This document shows, piece after piece, positions 11,834 through 24,042 of a stretch of DNA of 64,000 nt; the stretch's first letter is position 1; every line of letters starts with the position of its first letter. Position numbers and translations under genes: made by a program. This DNA is from Syncephalastrum monosporum B8922 (Eukaryota > Mucoromycota > Mucoromycetes > Mucorales > Syncephalastraceae). Below the pieces are notes generated by a model that worked only from the letters and a program-made list of their open reading frames with translations, had not been told where the DNA came from and did not search any database. The stretch covers positions 124,001-188,000 of the forward strand of contig JNEN01000777.1 in NCBI GenBank assembly GCA_000697355.1. The letters are read 5' to 3'.

Positions 11834-14800
11834 GGTGATGGAGTATGAAATTCGTTTTGAGCCTTGATGGATGGAAGGTGGCTCTCGAAACGATGAAGTC
11901 TAAAGAAGACGGTGACGATCCCCTCCAAAGTGGAAAGCTCGTCTATATTTGAAACACCGTCCTCTTCCATTTTCGGACTTGGGGGGTTCCTATGCTCTTG
12001 ATGGGGGGTTCTCCCCTCGAATGTATGTTGCAGCTATAAACCACAATAACACCAATTTCACCTTTACGGTTCGAAGCCATATCAAAACTTGGAAAAGCAT
12101 TATCACTAGTCTGGTAAGAGAAGAAATGCGGCGGCAACATCGCTCAACGTATCCTCTGATGTGTAGATACATGTTACGTCTGTATGTGCCGAGTTTTACT
12201 GCCATTACCTAATCGAAGGCAGCACAAGTGTATGACGCGAGATGCTAATCCCAGAGCGGGTAGTTGGTGCTATTGTATTGCGTCAAATGCTTTTTCTCTC
12301 TTCTTGCTTGCTGCCATGTCTCAACCTTCGAAAATGGTCCCTGGCACGCACACTCTCACGTCATAATTTCCTTTGTTTATGTGCCAAGAGTATTTTCTCG
12401 TTTTCTCGCTCAGCAGCAGGCGACTTTGCCGTTCCCGTGCAGCCTTTTTTTTTTTTTTTTTTGTTTCTCTTTTGGCGCGAGGACTTTCCAGGCAAAATGT
12501 GATACAAGGCTTCCCTCCTTTTTTAAGACACTGTGATAGCCTTTTTTTCGTCTGTATTCTTTTATTTTTTTAGACTATGTATAAATTAGCATAGAATTTC
12601 TTTTTGCACAGCCTGCAAGTTCGTCATCAATGGTTGCTCTCACCGACCTCTGCCTTCCTTAATTACACCTGCGATGGATGCGAGTATACGAAGAGAATGT
12701 CTATCGCCACTCGCTTACGTGCCGTAGTTTAGGTCCCTTCTGCGCTTTGTATTGTGAATACTAAATAGATAAAACATATATTTTGATCTTCAATAAACAA
12801 AAGTGTTGGAAGCCGGAAGAAACGTATTCACTATTTCACCCCCTCCTGTTGTATGGATTGGGAAGAACGCTATAAACACTATACGTTAGCCGTTGAAAGT
12901 CTGCAAAAAGTCTATTATATATATTAGGCTGCCGCAGGCAAAAATGGAACTCGTTGAGCAAGGTTATTTATGATATTTTGACTGTTCATACTTGAAAGGG
13001 AGGAGACGAATCCACAAATCACGCAAAAAAAAAAGACACCTATTACAGTACCACAGAAAAAATATGACGTTACTTATAACTGCTATGCGTATGAATAGAC
13101 GCGCGTGACACTCCTGACCTTTTATGTCTTGATGAGTTTTAACAACATCTGTGAGGTTGTCGGTACATAATGCGCTTATAGCCATGGCCGTATCTTTTCC
13201 TATCAAAGACTCCCGACTTTTGCTGCTACAATATGATGAAGATAAAAGAGCACGTACGCGAAGATGAAGCCCTACGTATTAAAGGGCTTCCATCTATACT
13301 CCGAGCCCTCACGCTGCAACGCACTCATTCAATAATGCTCTTGAAGCTACATCCTCGCAGCAACGTTGCCCGCAATTGACTATTTGAAGACACGATTGCA
13401 GGTTGTCGTATCTGGAACCTACGCCTGAAGAGAGAAAGCTGGAGTTACATGACGAGCGCTATCGGACGAGTGTTTGAACGCAGTCGAGTCTTCAAATTTC
13501 CTGTATTCCTCGCTTTACGACATCTGCTATAGTCAGGACAAGCCGACTCATGTACTGTGGCGGTTTGAAGCGCATGTCGCAGTTCTAGCAAACAAAAGCA
13601 CACTGTGACCATGCGCGACAATGACCGTATCATGTTCTACAAAGATGACCTTAAGACGCGTTTCAAAAGCTTCTTGTCCATCAAGGAAGGAATGCATGAG
13701 AGGTGCTGTTGGAAAAGCCGCCCCGAAGAACTTGAATTGAAAGCCATATATAAAAGAGCGTGCTCGACAAGGATGCAGAACCCGTCTTTCCAGGCGGAGA
13801 TGAGCAGATCTGGCGCATATGGTTGAAGATGCTGTCCATTATAACCACAGTATGCTTACAAATATTGGACAGGTAATGACACAAATGAGCCGTAGTATTC
13901 GGCTCGATAACTGAGCCAGCACGTAGTAATATATGATACTGCTATTAAACCTAAAACTGAGGACTAACATTGTTTCGTCGTTTCCTTCTGGTAATAAATT
14001 GCACCGGACGGTGTATGATACCCCTATTATATCATTAATCCTTAGCACAGTGGATGGATAACAGAAATGAAAAAGAAGGTAGAATTGGAATTATCTTTCA
14101 AAGTATGCAGTATGCTTCTGCCACTTTTGGGCTCATAGCGTCATGACTGAGAAGCCACGTGTCAAGGAGCCTTGATCACTGACACAAACCCGTGTGCTAC
14201 TTTCAGTATACGAAGGCATCGATTTATGATTTTGGTAAAACGTGCAACTCACTTAACATATCTATATATGGAGCATGTGCAAGCGGATTATTTGGCTCAA
14301 GATTCTATCGCTGAATTTTGTGAGATGCACGTTCTCCCAATGCATTTAGCAGAAGCTTATGAGCATTCTGTGTAACCGATCGTCCTATTGCTGTCATCAT
14401 CATAGCAAGGTACAATCAAACCTGACGACAATGACAGGGACTACCACTTTTGACATTGCTTATGGTGCACAACAAACCTGATTATGACAAAAACAAATGT
14501 CTGAGCGAAACTGTCAGCAAATGGCTTTATATGCTGGTGTGTAAGCAAGAATTAGCGCATACCGCTATCTAATAATGGACGGGAATACAGAGCCATTCAA
14601 TAGTCATTTACAGTGGCCGGTTTCATTTAATTTGCTGCCAATGATTTTCGTGGGCCATACCATCTTTCCGCATGGATGATGTTGCTTGTGTACATGTCTG
14701 TCTCTTCAAATTTTCCAAGTAATAAATATGCTCCAATCCATAAATAAACATGCTATTCTACTGTCGAGATGCTGACAATTGGGTGTATATGACTTTATTC

Positions 14801-14952
14801 AGAGCGAACAAAAGCTAATCATCTGGTATCATTGTGGATATACGAAAGCAACGATGATGCTATAATTTTTCTTCTTCTCGTGGTTTGTACTTTGGCAATG
14901 CTAGTATCTTCGTCATTTATGCGTGCTATGTGGTTATGCAATAGATTTCCCC
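11834..14952. other. Long gene-poor intergenic region
   Basis: This stretch of 3.1 kb includes the promoter of the myosin gene at its left end. It has T-rich tracts (12448-12463 and 12541-12572) and scattered short open frames with no recognisable domain. The best is a 71-residue plus-strand frame at 13611-13826, which has a TATATAAAAG-like box inside it (about 13746) and so is unlikely to be a simple gene. No RNA gene or transposon end was recognised. Confidence 0.4.
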
Positions 14953-15747
14953 TCACTCATCCAACACTTTGTAGTAGCGTTCAGCGATTTCGACTACGTT
15001 GGCATATTCTTGACGATATTCCCAGGTGGTATCGTAGCGTGCGAGACGGGCACAGACATCCTCGAGCTGGTCAATCCAGGCCATGTCATTCTTCCTGTCA
15101 GTGGGCGGGTCATTTGATTTTAGGACCGCAGCCAACTCCAAGACGACCCACCGGCCGAGCTTGGACTGATAAAAGATATGCTGGCGGACCTCGGGAGGAG
15201 CAGTGAAGCACTCCTGCACGATGGACAGCAAAGCTCGGATGGCGGCAATAGGCGACTGTGTCATATGTGGGCACATCCGAACAAGTTGTTGCAGCTCCTC
15301 GACGACGGCCTTGGCCATGACGAATTGGTCGCTAGGACGATAAGCATCGAGCCGATGCGCGATGCGTCCAGCCTCAGCTTGGATGGTCTCTAGCTCCCGG
15401 AGGTCGTCCTCGTCTGTGGAAAGATTGTCAAACACCCCCTTGTCAGTCGCGACTGTGCTTGCAGTGGGAGGCAGAGTCGACTGGTGCATTCGCCAGATGA
15501 TTTGGCAGAGTGCGGTGCGAGACATGCTGCCCAGCCAGGCTTGGACCGTCCAGTCAACATTGGGCTTTGTAACCGTTTCACAAGCTGTTTGCGAGTCAGA
15601 CAAGGCCCCGTCCAAGAGCGTTGAAGAGTGCAAAGACGAGGTCGAAGAAGAGCTGCTACTACTTGTAGTAGGGGAGGACGAGATAGGGTCGTCAGTGCCA
15701 AAGTAAGAAGAATAGCGTTTAAAAATATAATCAATGACGGGCAGCAT
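14953..15747 (-). CDS. Uncharacterised single-exon protein, 264 residues
   Basis: This is one uninterrupted frame from the ATG at 15747 to the TGA at 14953-14955. It is clearly coding by composition, with codons rich in G or C at third positions inside an AT-rich neighbourhood. The N-terminus (LPVIDYIFKRYSSYFG) is followed by a Ser-rich linker (about residues 24-45) and then a largely helical region to the C-terminus with regular Leu/Ala spacing and conserved-looking Trp residues (DWTVQAWLGSMSR, LGRWVVLELAAVLK, ARYDTTWEYR). I do not recognise the family. It has no signal peptide or membrane segment. It lies alone between two gene-poor stretches, so neighbours give no hint. An upstream exon cannot be excluded. 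Confidence 0.65.
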   Translation of the reverse strand: MLPVIDYIFKRYSSYFGTDDPISSSPTTSSSSSSSTSSLHSSTLLDGALSDSQTACETVTKPNVDWTVQAWLGSMSRTALCQIIWRMHQSTLPPTASTVATDKGVFDNLSTDEDDLRELETIQAEAGRIAHRLDAYRPSDQFVMAKAVVEELQQLVRMCPHMTQSPIAAIRALLSIVQECFTAPPEVRQHIFYQSKLGRWVVLELAAVLKSNDPPTDRKNDMAWIDQLEDVCARLARYDTTWEYRQEYANVVEIAERYYKVLDE

Positions 15748-18060
15748 GCGTCAGATGAACAAGCATCTGCTTGGTATAGTGTAAATGCGTCGCACTACTT
15801 GATCACTCGCTTCGAATGTCGTTAAGTTGGGTAAATTAGCGTCGGTTTTTGTGCAATGTGTATAACCACGAAGTGCTGAATAAGATGGCCGTGCACGAAG
15901 ATAAGTAGAGCAAAAGAGAGGAAGAAAGGGGCGATGTTTGGGAAGCTAAATAACGAGCAAGGTGACCCAATCACTCACAGATGGAAAAAAGGGCCTGCCT
16001 CCAAAATTGGCATTTACTGTATCTTTTGCACCCACAGTAGCTTGCCTTTCTCTTTCGTTTTCATCTATTTATAAACCATTCATTACTGCTTCTATCAATT
16101 CCTATCAAGAGTATGTCAATGCAAGCAAATATGGTAAACAATACCACGCACTGCAATTATTGTACTTGGTGCGGTGACCTCAGACGTCTCCGAAACATCT
16201 TCTTTGCCCCCTATTGAACCCAAAGCGTGGGAACAGAATCATATCGAGTGTCGTTGTCACGAGACTCGAATGCATTCCCGTACACCTGGTGCTTCATAAT
16301 GATCAGCATATTGCTGCCCTTTGCAGAGGAAAATATCCGTTACACTGTGTGTTATCAATCATAACTCATCACAGTTTATAGCTCATCACAGTTTATAACT
16401 CATCACAGTTTTCTTGGCGATATAGACCACTGGCAGAGCGCGGCATAAATCATAGGCCGACCGAATGGCGCAGTAGGTCGAGCTATCGTGTTCCCTTGTC
16501 TAGATGTATAGTAAAAATATCTCCGTGGCCTCGTATGCACACGAATATTGTTCTTATGGTGATGAGCGTGACTGATGAAACGAGCCTCATCAAGAGTTGT
16601 TCGCATAGTTCCGCACATGCAGAAAAGCGTCTACTTCATTGATAGTTAACTTGTTTCTTTCCATAAACTTACCGCAGAAGACATCAACATACGGCCTCCG
16701 TTCTGCTGATAATACCCCCATGCGCTGGCAACGCCAATGGTTACAGTGGAAAATCAACGCTGACGTATAGCAGTGCCTCGTGTGCCAACATCGTTTCGGA
16801 TTTGGGAGTCACTAGTATAGATTGCATGTGCGTCTTTCGCCAGCTTTCTGGTGTTACTACCCAATGACACACGCGACGCAAAGACTATAGAAAACCAAGG
16901 ATTCAAAGGCCGTCACTGAAATATACATGACACGCTGGGTCCGTGCGTGGCCCCTTTTCTTTATTTGCGTTTGCCATTTGATATTTTGTGCATCCTTTCA
17001 GGACTCGCGAATAACGTGCGCAACCTGAGAACAGCTCGTCCCTTAAATTGAACCGCCATGCGCGGCAACGATATCCACAACATGTTCTACGGGTATTGAC
17101 AATAGTAGAGCAGTATTTTTCATCTACGTGGAAGTATTGCCAGTTAATATAGGCTAGGATGTTCATGTCAGACTACAGAGTGAACGTGTATGTATCAGGC
17201 GGATAGTGTTTCGTGTATACGAACGTGCACTCAGTTCGGACAATAGCAGTAACATCGCCCACGCTGCTGCTCAAATAACTTTTCTAATGCTGTATGTTCA
17301 GCAAAGACGCAATTAAAAGTACTCTGATGTTGTTCCGAGCTGCTAGCTCCATGTACCGCTAAGCAATTATCCTCTTGGGCGTGCTAGGACATTTGGGTTA
17401 TATGCTTTTGTCCGCGGTGCTTTACTGCAGCCACTGCCTTTATCGTAAGAAAGAAGTCATCATTTGCTTTTGGTTGGCTGCCACGTTGCCAATTACTGTG
17501 TTTGATTCGCATACAAGGAGGTGAAAGCGAGAACTTTTAATAAAATAACATATCAAAGGGGCGGTCAACACCCATAAGGAAGCACTACCCATTTAAGCGA
17601 AAAGACAAGCTAAGCCATAGATACAGTTATGTGTACTTCTTTCGTTATTGCATACGTCTATGCGTGTGGCGCTCCAGGAGACATTTCTTCTCGGGAGATC
17701 GCCAGGACATGATCACTGTGCCCATGACATCATGCCGGAAAAAGTCCCTGAAAAGGCACAGTATCCCTTAGTTGTTCATTTCTCTTGCATTCAAAATTGT
17801 TCATACATATACATGTGAGTAAACAATACGCCAGATCATGGCATATGGCTCGAAACCTTTTAAACTCGCGTTGATTTTGCTACGCACTGGAGGCATACCT
17901 ATAACATATATAGGACATAGGGTGACGATGATGTGGGATGAAAAAGCTGGTGCTCAACATCACAAATGACACCATTTCACTCACTTCAAGTCATAATAGG
18001 TACACACATACACTCATGCCGTCTTAAAGATTCTTTATACTCACGACAGGTGCCCCAACT
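15748..18060. other. Gene-poor region with a short tandem repeat
   Basis: I recognise no gene in this 2.3 kb stretch. It contains the 17-base tandem repeat at 16364-16414. An ATG-initiated 87-residue minus-strand frame at 16903-17166 has no recognisable domain. The base composition is AT-rich and mixed, without long homopolymers. Confidence 0.4.
16364..16414. repeat. Three tandem copies of a 17-base unit
   Basis: Units start at 16364, 16381 and 16398. The consensus is (A/G)CTCATCACAGTTTATA. The second copy differs from the first at one base, and the third diverges in its last three bases. Confidence 0.85.
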
Positions 18061-19118
18061 ATGTCGCTGCAATGGCTCCATCAGCTCACGCCTTTTTGCT
18101 TTATCGGTATCCCTGACAACAACCTGGTTTTGAAAACTTGGTCAGGTGCAATAACAGTGCTGACATCATGAAATGCAGTAGGCCCCTTCGCCCGCGCAAG
18201 CATGACATGCAGGATATGTGGTGTGTATGTGTGTGTCTGGTTTTTAGTGGAGAAAGAAACTCGACCATGTGCATGACACACATCGAAGCACCCACAGCTC
18301 CGGTCACTGGAGCTTCCTTTTATGGGAGATTGTTTTTGCCAACCACCCATTATGGGCTGACAGCAACGCAAATCCTGACGATAACGCACTATCTACTGAG
18401 CATTACAAGTCATATATATGCATCACTTTCATCATCAGCGTCATGGGCATCACCAGCATCAATGCCATTCTTTCTGCCTTCGAACTGATAGTACAAATTG
18501 CTCCTGGTGCGTTTCGTCTGTTAGCTCGGCTTTTGTGGTTGTGAGCATGCCAGCTCACTGCTGTGTGACGCGAGACTCAGGTGAATGGATTGGCCTAATT
18601 TTTTGTTGTTGTACAACAAGGCTGATAATAACGCATTGGCGAATATCAGCGCAACATGGCTACCATGCACCCCTAGATAGAATGTGGCGAATGATCGTAT
18701 CACTATAGATGATTCGATAGAAAAGAACGGGGTTTGCCTGAGAAGTTCGAGGGTATGTTACTAGTCCGGCGAATGCACTGTATTAAGCAAGTCGAGATGG
18801 CGATCATTTGCAGCATGTGATCCATGCGCTTTTGCGCGGGGTGTTATACATAGACTTAGATATGCACACGTTTGAGGATTGTGTGAAAATATGTTTTGAT
18901 GAAAAGCTTTTTTGGCAAATACGGGTGACCTGGTGTTTAGTAAGCGAGCCGATAGCTTTGATAAGGACTTTAAAGATGAGGATGATGGCGAGGATACAGC
19001 CGAGCAATTGTATTGTAATATGCAGAAGGCCGGTTGGGTGGTACATACACGCGGGCAAGACCAGAGATGGAGTTTGTCTTGTGATGATTGTATTAGGGCT
19101 TTATATATGGCTGGCTGA
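18061..19118 (+). pseudogene. Candidate spliced orphan gene, or a decayed one
   Basis: Several protein-like segments lie in order on the plus strand. The ATG at 18061 opens MSLQWLHQLTPFCFIGIPD, ending at a possible donor near 18145. A frame opening right after TAG at 18245-18247 runs to 18544 and contains WSFLLWEIVFANHPLWAD and a hydrophobic segment ICITFIISVMGITSIN. A third part starts near 18787 (HALLRGVLYIDLDMHTFEDC) and changes frame at a run of six T near 18908. It then continues with an acidic stretch (SFDKDFKDEDDGED) and WSLSCDDCIRALYMAG to a stop at 19118. The phases do not join cleanly with the splice sites I can see. I do not recognise a family. It could be a true orphan with indels, a relic, or partly chance. 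Confidence 0.3.
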
Positions 19119-19714
19119 TCCTTGTTCCCTTAGACTTTGCCACCGGTGATTACAGTGGTTTTTATGGGCGATGCTTACTGTTTGCTGCTGCTGCTGCAAG
19201 GGCGATTTCAGATGATGTTTTCAGTTAGTGGATTGCAGTTTCGGCTAGCGTGCAAGAGGAGGAAACCACACATTTTAGAAAAATGGAAAGGAAGGAAATA
19301 AAAAAAAAGTGAAATAGTAAATGATTATGATTGTGGTATATCATATCATACTGTGGTATAGGGTTTCGTTGAGTTGGGGAAGGTCAAGGTGATGGTGGCA
19401 CGGGCGAAAAGAGCAACAGCAAAAAAACTCAGCCTGCTTACCTCTGCTCATACTTGCCTTCCCTGTTTCTTCTTCCCTTTTTCCCCTTTCTTACTGTTGT
19501 ATCCACTTCCTCCTTCTTTTTGTGTGCGGTTGGACTGTATTTTTGCTTTTCTTATTTTTTCTTGTATTTTTCTATCGCCACATTCGCTGGCCGTAATACG
19601 CTACTCTCTCTCACACACTTTCTTTCTCTCTTTTGCTGTTTACTGTTTACACAACAGCTCTTTTTATCGTCCTTTTCTTGTTATACCCCAGCCAAGCTCG
19701 CTTAAGATCGCCTC
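19119..19714. promoter_or_regulatory. Upstream region of the Zn2Cys6 factor
   Basis: A purine-rich stretch (19255-19315) is followed from about 19440 by a long pyrimidine-rich leader reaching the start codon at 19715. No clear TATA box is visible. Confidence 0.45.
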
Positions 19715-22708
19715 ATGCAGTCCAACGTCTCTGAACATGCCAGTTCGCCGGAATCGCCCACCACCCCTGAACCTTCCGCCACCGTCTCAAACACCGCTTC
19801 CTCGAAAAAAGGCGGTAAAACAAAGGGTTCGTCGGGGAACAGCAAGCGTGTAAAAACGACTCGAGCTTGTGACGAATGCAGAAAGCGCAAGGTATAACCT
19901 GTAACCTTTATTTCCCTTTGTTTCTCTATCCTCTCTCGCTTTTTCGGCAGACCAGCAAAAAATGATGAAAAGACAGTGTGGGTACCACAAGTGTAAGGGG
20001 CACGTCTTTCTGCATTCATCATTATAGCACACGCGTGCGTGTGTCTGCGCGTCTGCGTGTCTGCGTGTCTGCGTGTCTTCGTGTCTGCGTGTGTGTGTAT
20101 GTGTGTGTGTGTGAGTTTTCCCACCAGGTCAAATGTGATGGCGTCCAACCCTGTTCAAAGTGCCGCAAATCAGAGATTCCCTGCGTCTTTGCAAAGTTGC
20201 CACCCAAACGGGGTCCTCCCAAGCAATATATTGAGCTCCTGGAGGCTCGTCTCCAATTGATTGAAAAAGCCTTGCGCTCCATCGATGGTCCTGCACGCCG
20301 CGTTCTCGACGATGTCTTGGCTCAGCAGCAAGAAGGCAGCAGACGCGGTTCCATTGACGAGATCAAAGGAGGTATGAAGTACTCCCCTTCTATGGTGTAA
20401 TCATGGATTTGATGCTGATGCATGGTTTCTTTTTTATTTGCTTTAGAAGAGCACAATGAGGTGTCTACAGCGGCTCCGTGCAGTCCCAAACAAAGTTCAA
20501 ATGACGACGACAGATTCGGTATAAACGAGATCGGACAAGCCCTGTACGTAAACGATGTCAAAGCACGGATCGACCGTCTCCCCAGCATCCACAACGACTC
20601 GCGCACCATGTCGCTCGGCAGACAGACCCCGCCACCCTATCGCTACAGCGACTCGCAATCCGATCTCGACCTTTCATCCATGATGGATACCGACACGCCT
20701 ACTGCCACATCGACACATCCCTCCTCGTCCTCAGCCCCCCTCTCCTCGTCCACGTCCGGGTTGCCGAGCGACGTGCCCTCCTCACTCCTAAAGACCTTTT
20801 TCGCCCATGTCCACAAATACGCCCCAATGATCCACAAGCCCTATTTCTACAAGCAATTGGCAAGCAAGTCCGACCCGCCCTCGCCCTTGCTTTTGTACGC
20901 CATGTGTGCTGTCGCCTCGCGTTGGACCGGTGAATCTTCCGCCCCGTCCTCCGCCGCTGTCGGCACCGGAGCCTCCGCCAGTCAGGGAGGTGCCGCCACC
21001 GCTGTGCCACCGGGGTTTTCGTACTACCAGCGAGCATTCGCTTTAATTGACGAATATTCGGATGCTCCGCGGGTCTCCACCATCCAGGCACTTGTCCTGC
21101 TCACAAAGTACCAAGAGTACTACCGACGCCTCGGATTCTTTTGTCGCCCTGGTCTGTATCTCAGTATGGCTGTACGTATGTGCAACGATCTCGGCCTGCC
21201 CAAACTCGAGGCGAGCAAATTTGCGGACGAGGACCCGCAGGAACTGGAGACCAAGAAACGCACCTTTTGGATGGCTTTCATGTATGACCTGATGATGAGG
21301 TGAGCTTTTAGGGATAGTGTGTGACACTCGGCGTAAACCTTCCCGTATTAATTTATTTTTTGTTTTTTTCTTTCTTCGCTTCCCTAGCATTGAGCAAGGT
21401 CGAGAGCCTTTCTTTGGAAACATCGCATGCACCACTGAGTATCCACTCGCAACAAATGAGGAGGGTCCGGTTCTAGAAGAGCTGATCACGAGCCATAACA
21501 TTGTTATCCAACTGGGGAAAATCCTGTCAGACATCTTCATGTTCTCACGCCGCGTTGCTGCTCGACAGCATGCCCAGGGCGATAACCGCTCGCGGCATCA
21601 GATCGTCGAAGAGCACGGCCGCCTCTTTTTGCTCCATACTCACCTCGAAAACTTTATCCACGAGCTGCCCAGCATGCTCCAATACGCACCGACGCAAGAC
21701 TCCCGGAGTTATCCAGCTGACAAACAACCCATCAGCGATGTCTTTGTCGGCTTCTTGCATATGACCTATCATTTCAGCATTATCCTACTCCACCGACACT
21801 ATGTCCTCCATCCATTGCCGCCCGACAGTCAATTCGAAATGGAGCCATATCCGCATCGCACCCTGTGTGCAGCATCGGCATCCCATATTACGCACATCGC
21901 GGAGACCATAATGGGTAGTCATGCGCGCGATGTATTCAGTTACCCCACGCGTGGAGCACAGCATACGATCCACTGTGTCACATTAGCCGCAACCGTGCAT
22001 CGCGACGAGATAACAGCGTCCCAGGACAAGACCGCAGCCGAGGTTGCCAAGCAGCAGTATGCCAAGGCTCTCGCCGTCTTGACCCCGCTTGCAGCCGAGT
22101 CGCCCGCGGTTGAGTTCCAAGCCCATGTCAAGGAAGCCGAGCTTTCGCATCTCTATGGCCGCATGGCGGTCGATCCCAATGCCAGTGGTCGATCCAACCC
22201 TCCTGCCAGCTATTCACCTGCACATAGCAGCGCGGCAAGCGTAGGGTCTGTCTCCACCGATGGCATCCCTACCTCGATGGGCGCCGCGACTGCTACCCCA
22301 GGTGGTGCTGTAAGCACGGCCGGCGCTAGCTCCATGAATGATCGTGTCTCACTCTCGGACGCATCTTCCACATCGTCGTCGCCCGTCCTCTCATCCTCCG
22401 TAGACATGCCCCGGCCACCTCGGTCTATGAAGTTGCCCAAAAGCCTACACTGACAGGTCCCAGCAATGGGGGTCCGCAGCTCATGCATATGGCAAAGCAG
22501 GTCCCCGGCCAGCGACAGACGCCATCGACCGGGTCAATATCTTCGCCGCACACATCCCCCTTTAATGTGGACGCGTACAGTCATCACCACCCGTCGGCAT
22601 TGATGCACTCGAGTGCCACGTTCACCAACCCAGCACGTTTCGCATCGATGATGATGCAGCTGCAGTGTGCCCATGTACAACCACCATCAACAGCCACTAC
22701 CGCATCCT

Positions 22709-22749
<41 letters not shown>

Positions 22750-23680
22750 GCAGTTGATGAACCCACAAGCGTATTTGCAGCGCAAGTCACGTCTGAATCA
22801 TCACTGGTCTTATTCACAAGAGGATCTGCGGTCTCTGCGGCGCGCTCATATGAACAAACCGATCGGCGGTGGGAATTGGCCGCCCTCGTCGTCTCACCAA
22901 CAGCGCGCTGCTTCCGTGGCTGGCATAGACTATGGCTACCCGAATTTCAATAGCTCAGCAAGCGATATGTACCCCAGCTATGGCCCACCTACAACGAATA
23001 ACAGAATGGCACATCAGCTGCGGCGCCAGTCGTCCATGACAGCGATGATGCCATCCTACTATGCCCAGCGGCAACAACAGCAACAACTTATGCAGGCGAC
23101 GCCGCCGCCGCCGCCACCGTTGCCACGCCAATCCTCCTTGCCACACCAACATCAGCACCAGCAGCACCAGCAGCACCAGCAGCACCAGCAGCCGCAACCC
23201 GTTGCACCGGCCCAACAACCTCCAGCGCCACTGCCGCAGCCATCTGTGCCGCCGCCACCAATGTCACTCATGACACACGACGCCATGATGGATCAAACAC
23301 CGCAGTCGCCGAGTCACCACCGACGGCACACGATCTCGGGACCAGGCAGCCTTGATACCAGCGGAGGCATGACGGCAGTGCCAACGCCGGAACAAGCTAT
23401 GCTCTCGCATCCGCATCAGCAGCAGCAACAAGCGGCGTTTCCTACTGGCTATGCTGATTTGCCGTCCTCGGTGTGCGAATCAATGCATGTGGATACCAAA
23501 TTTGACGAATTTACCCTGGACCAATACCAGCCAACACCGGATGATACCCAGATGATGCTCGATCCTTCCGAAAGTAACGCTGGCATGCTGAACCAGCTGC
23601 TGCTTGACACCACAGGCGAGATGGCGTGGCCCAACAATGGCAATTTCGAGGATTTCCGAAGCGAAGGCCACGTCGTGTAG
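19715..23680 (+). CDS. Zn2Cys6 transcription factor with a glutamine-rich tail
   Basis: Exons 19715-19891, 20128-20371, 20447-21299 and 21388-23680 total 3567 bases (1188 residues). The binuclear cluster ACDECRKRKVKC plus CSKCRKSEIPC has perfect C-x2-C-x6-C-x5-C-x2-C-x6-C spacing and is split by intron 1. A fungal-specific factor middle domain follows (exons 3-4, from about FFAHVHKYAPMIHKPYF). The C-terminus is rich in Gln, His and Pro, with a pure Q run and HQQ repeats, as in activation domains. The frame is broken twice: it is open to a stop at 22451, the coding frame shifts near 22400-22430, and it returns to the original frame near 22650-22665. The two shifts cancel exactly, so either two indels or a misplaced intron is involved. 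By family it binds CGG-type sites in the nucleus; its targets are unknown. Confidence 0.85.
20037..20114. repeat. GTCTGCGTGT minisatellite and GT run inside intron 1
   Basis: About five copies of a 10-base unit, GTCTGCGTGT with variants such as GTCTTCGTGT, are followed by a (GT)n run that ends just upstream of the 3' splice site (CAG at 20125-20127). Confidence 0.85.
22709..22753 (+). repeat. CAG/CAA tract encoding polyglutamine
   Basis: A mixed CAG/CAA run encodes about 15 Gln in the tail of the Zn2Cys6 factor. The mixture of codons limits slippage compared with a pure CAG run. Confidence 0.85.
23153..23192 (+). repeat. Nine-base tandem repeat encoding Gln-His-Gln units
   Basis: About four copies of CAGCACCAG lie in frame within the Zn2Cys6 factor. 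They give the His/Gln-rich segment next to a proline-rich stretch. Confidence 0.85.
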
Positions 23681-24042
23681 TTTTGGTTAGAGTCTCTAGC
23701 AAAAAATTAAAAAGAGAAGAAAAAAAAAGAATTATGTGTGGTCTCATGACACACACACACACACACACACACGAGTAAAAAGCAAAGCAACGGGGTCTGG
23801 TTGGCTCGTAGACCCTCCAAAAAAAGCTCAAAATGGAAAGCGAGCGCATCGAAAAGAGAGAAAAAAGGTCGCTTTGCCACACATACACATATATACATAT
23901 ACATACACACACACACACATCACTCGCACTGCCACGACTTGCTTTCTTTTTCTCGTATCCCCGTTTTCCCACCCCCCGGTGTTCCTCTTTTTTTTTCCTT
24001 TATTTCTACTCTCGCATTTCTTTTATTTTTCCAGTGCCCGAT
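23681..24042. other. Intergenic region with two CA microsatellites
   Basis: It holds (AC)n at about 23750-23772, a second CA/TA-rich run at 23878-23920, and a pyrimidine-rich leader before the next start codon. A TTTCCAG at about 24028-24034 could be a 3' splice site for an unseen non-coding first exon. Confidence 0.5.

Noticed and set aside
16903..17166. 87-residue ATG frame on the minus strand
   Set aside because: No recognisable motif, no promoter signs and mixed codon use.
23153..23192. Regular repeats considered as a CRISPR-like array
   Set aside because: The units are directly adjacent without spacers and lie in frame inside a coding glutamine/histidine tract.
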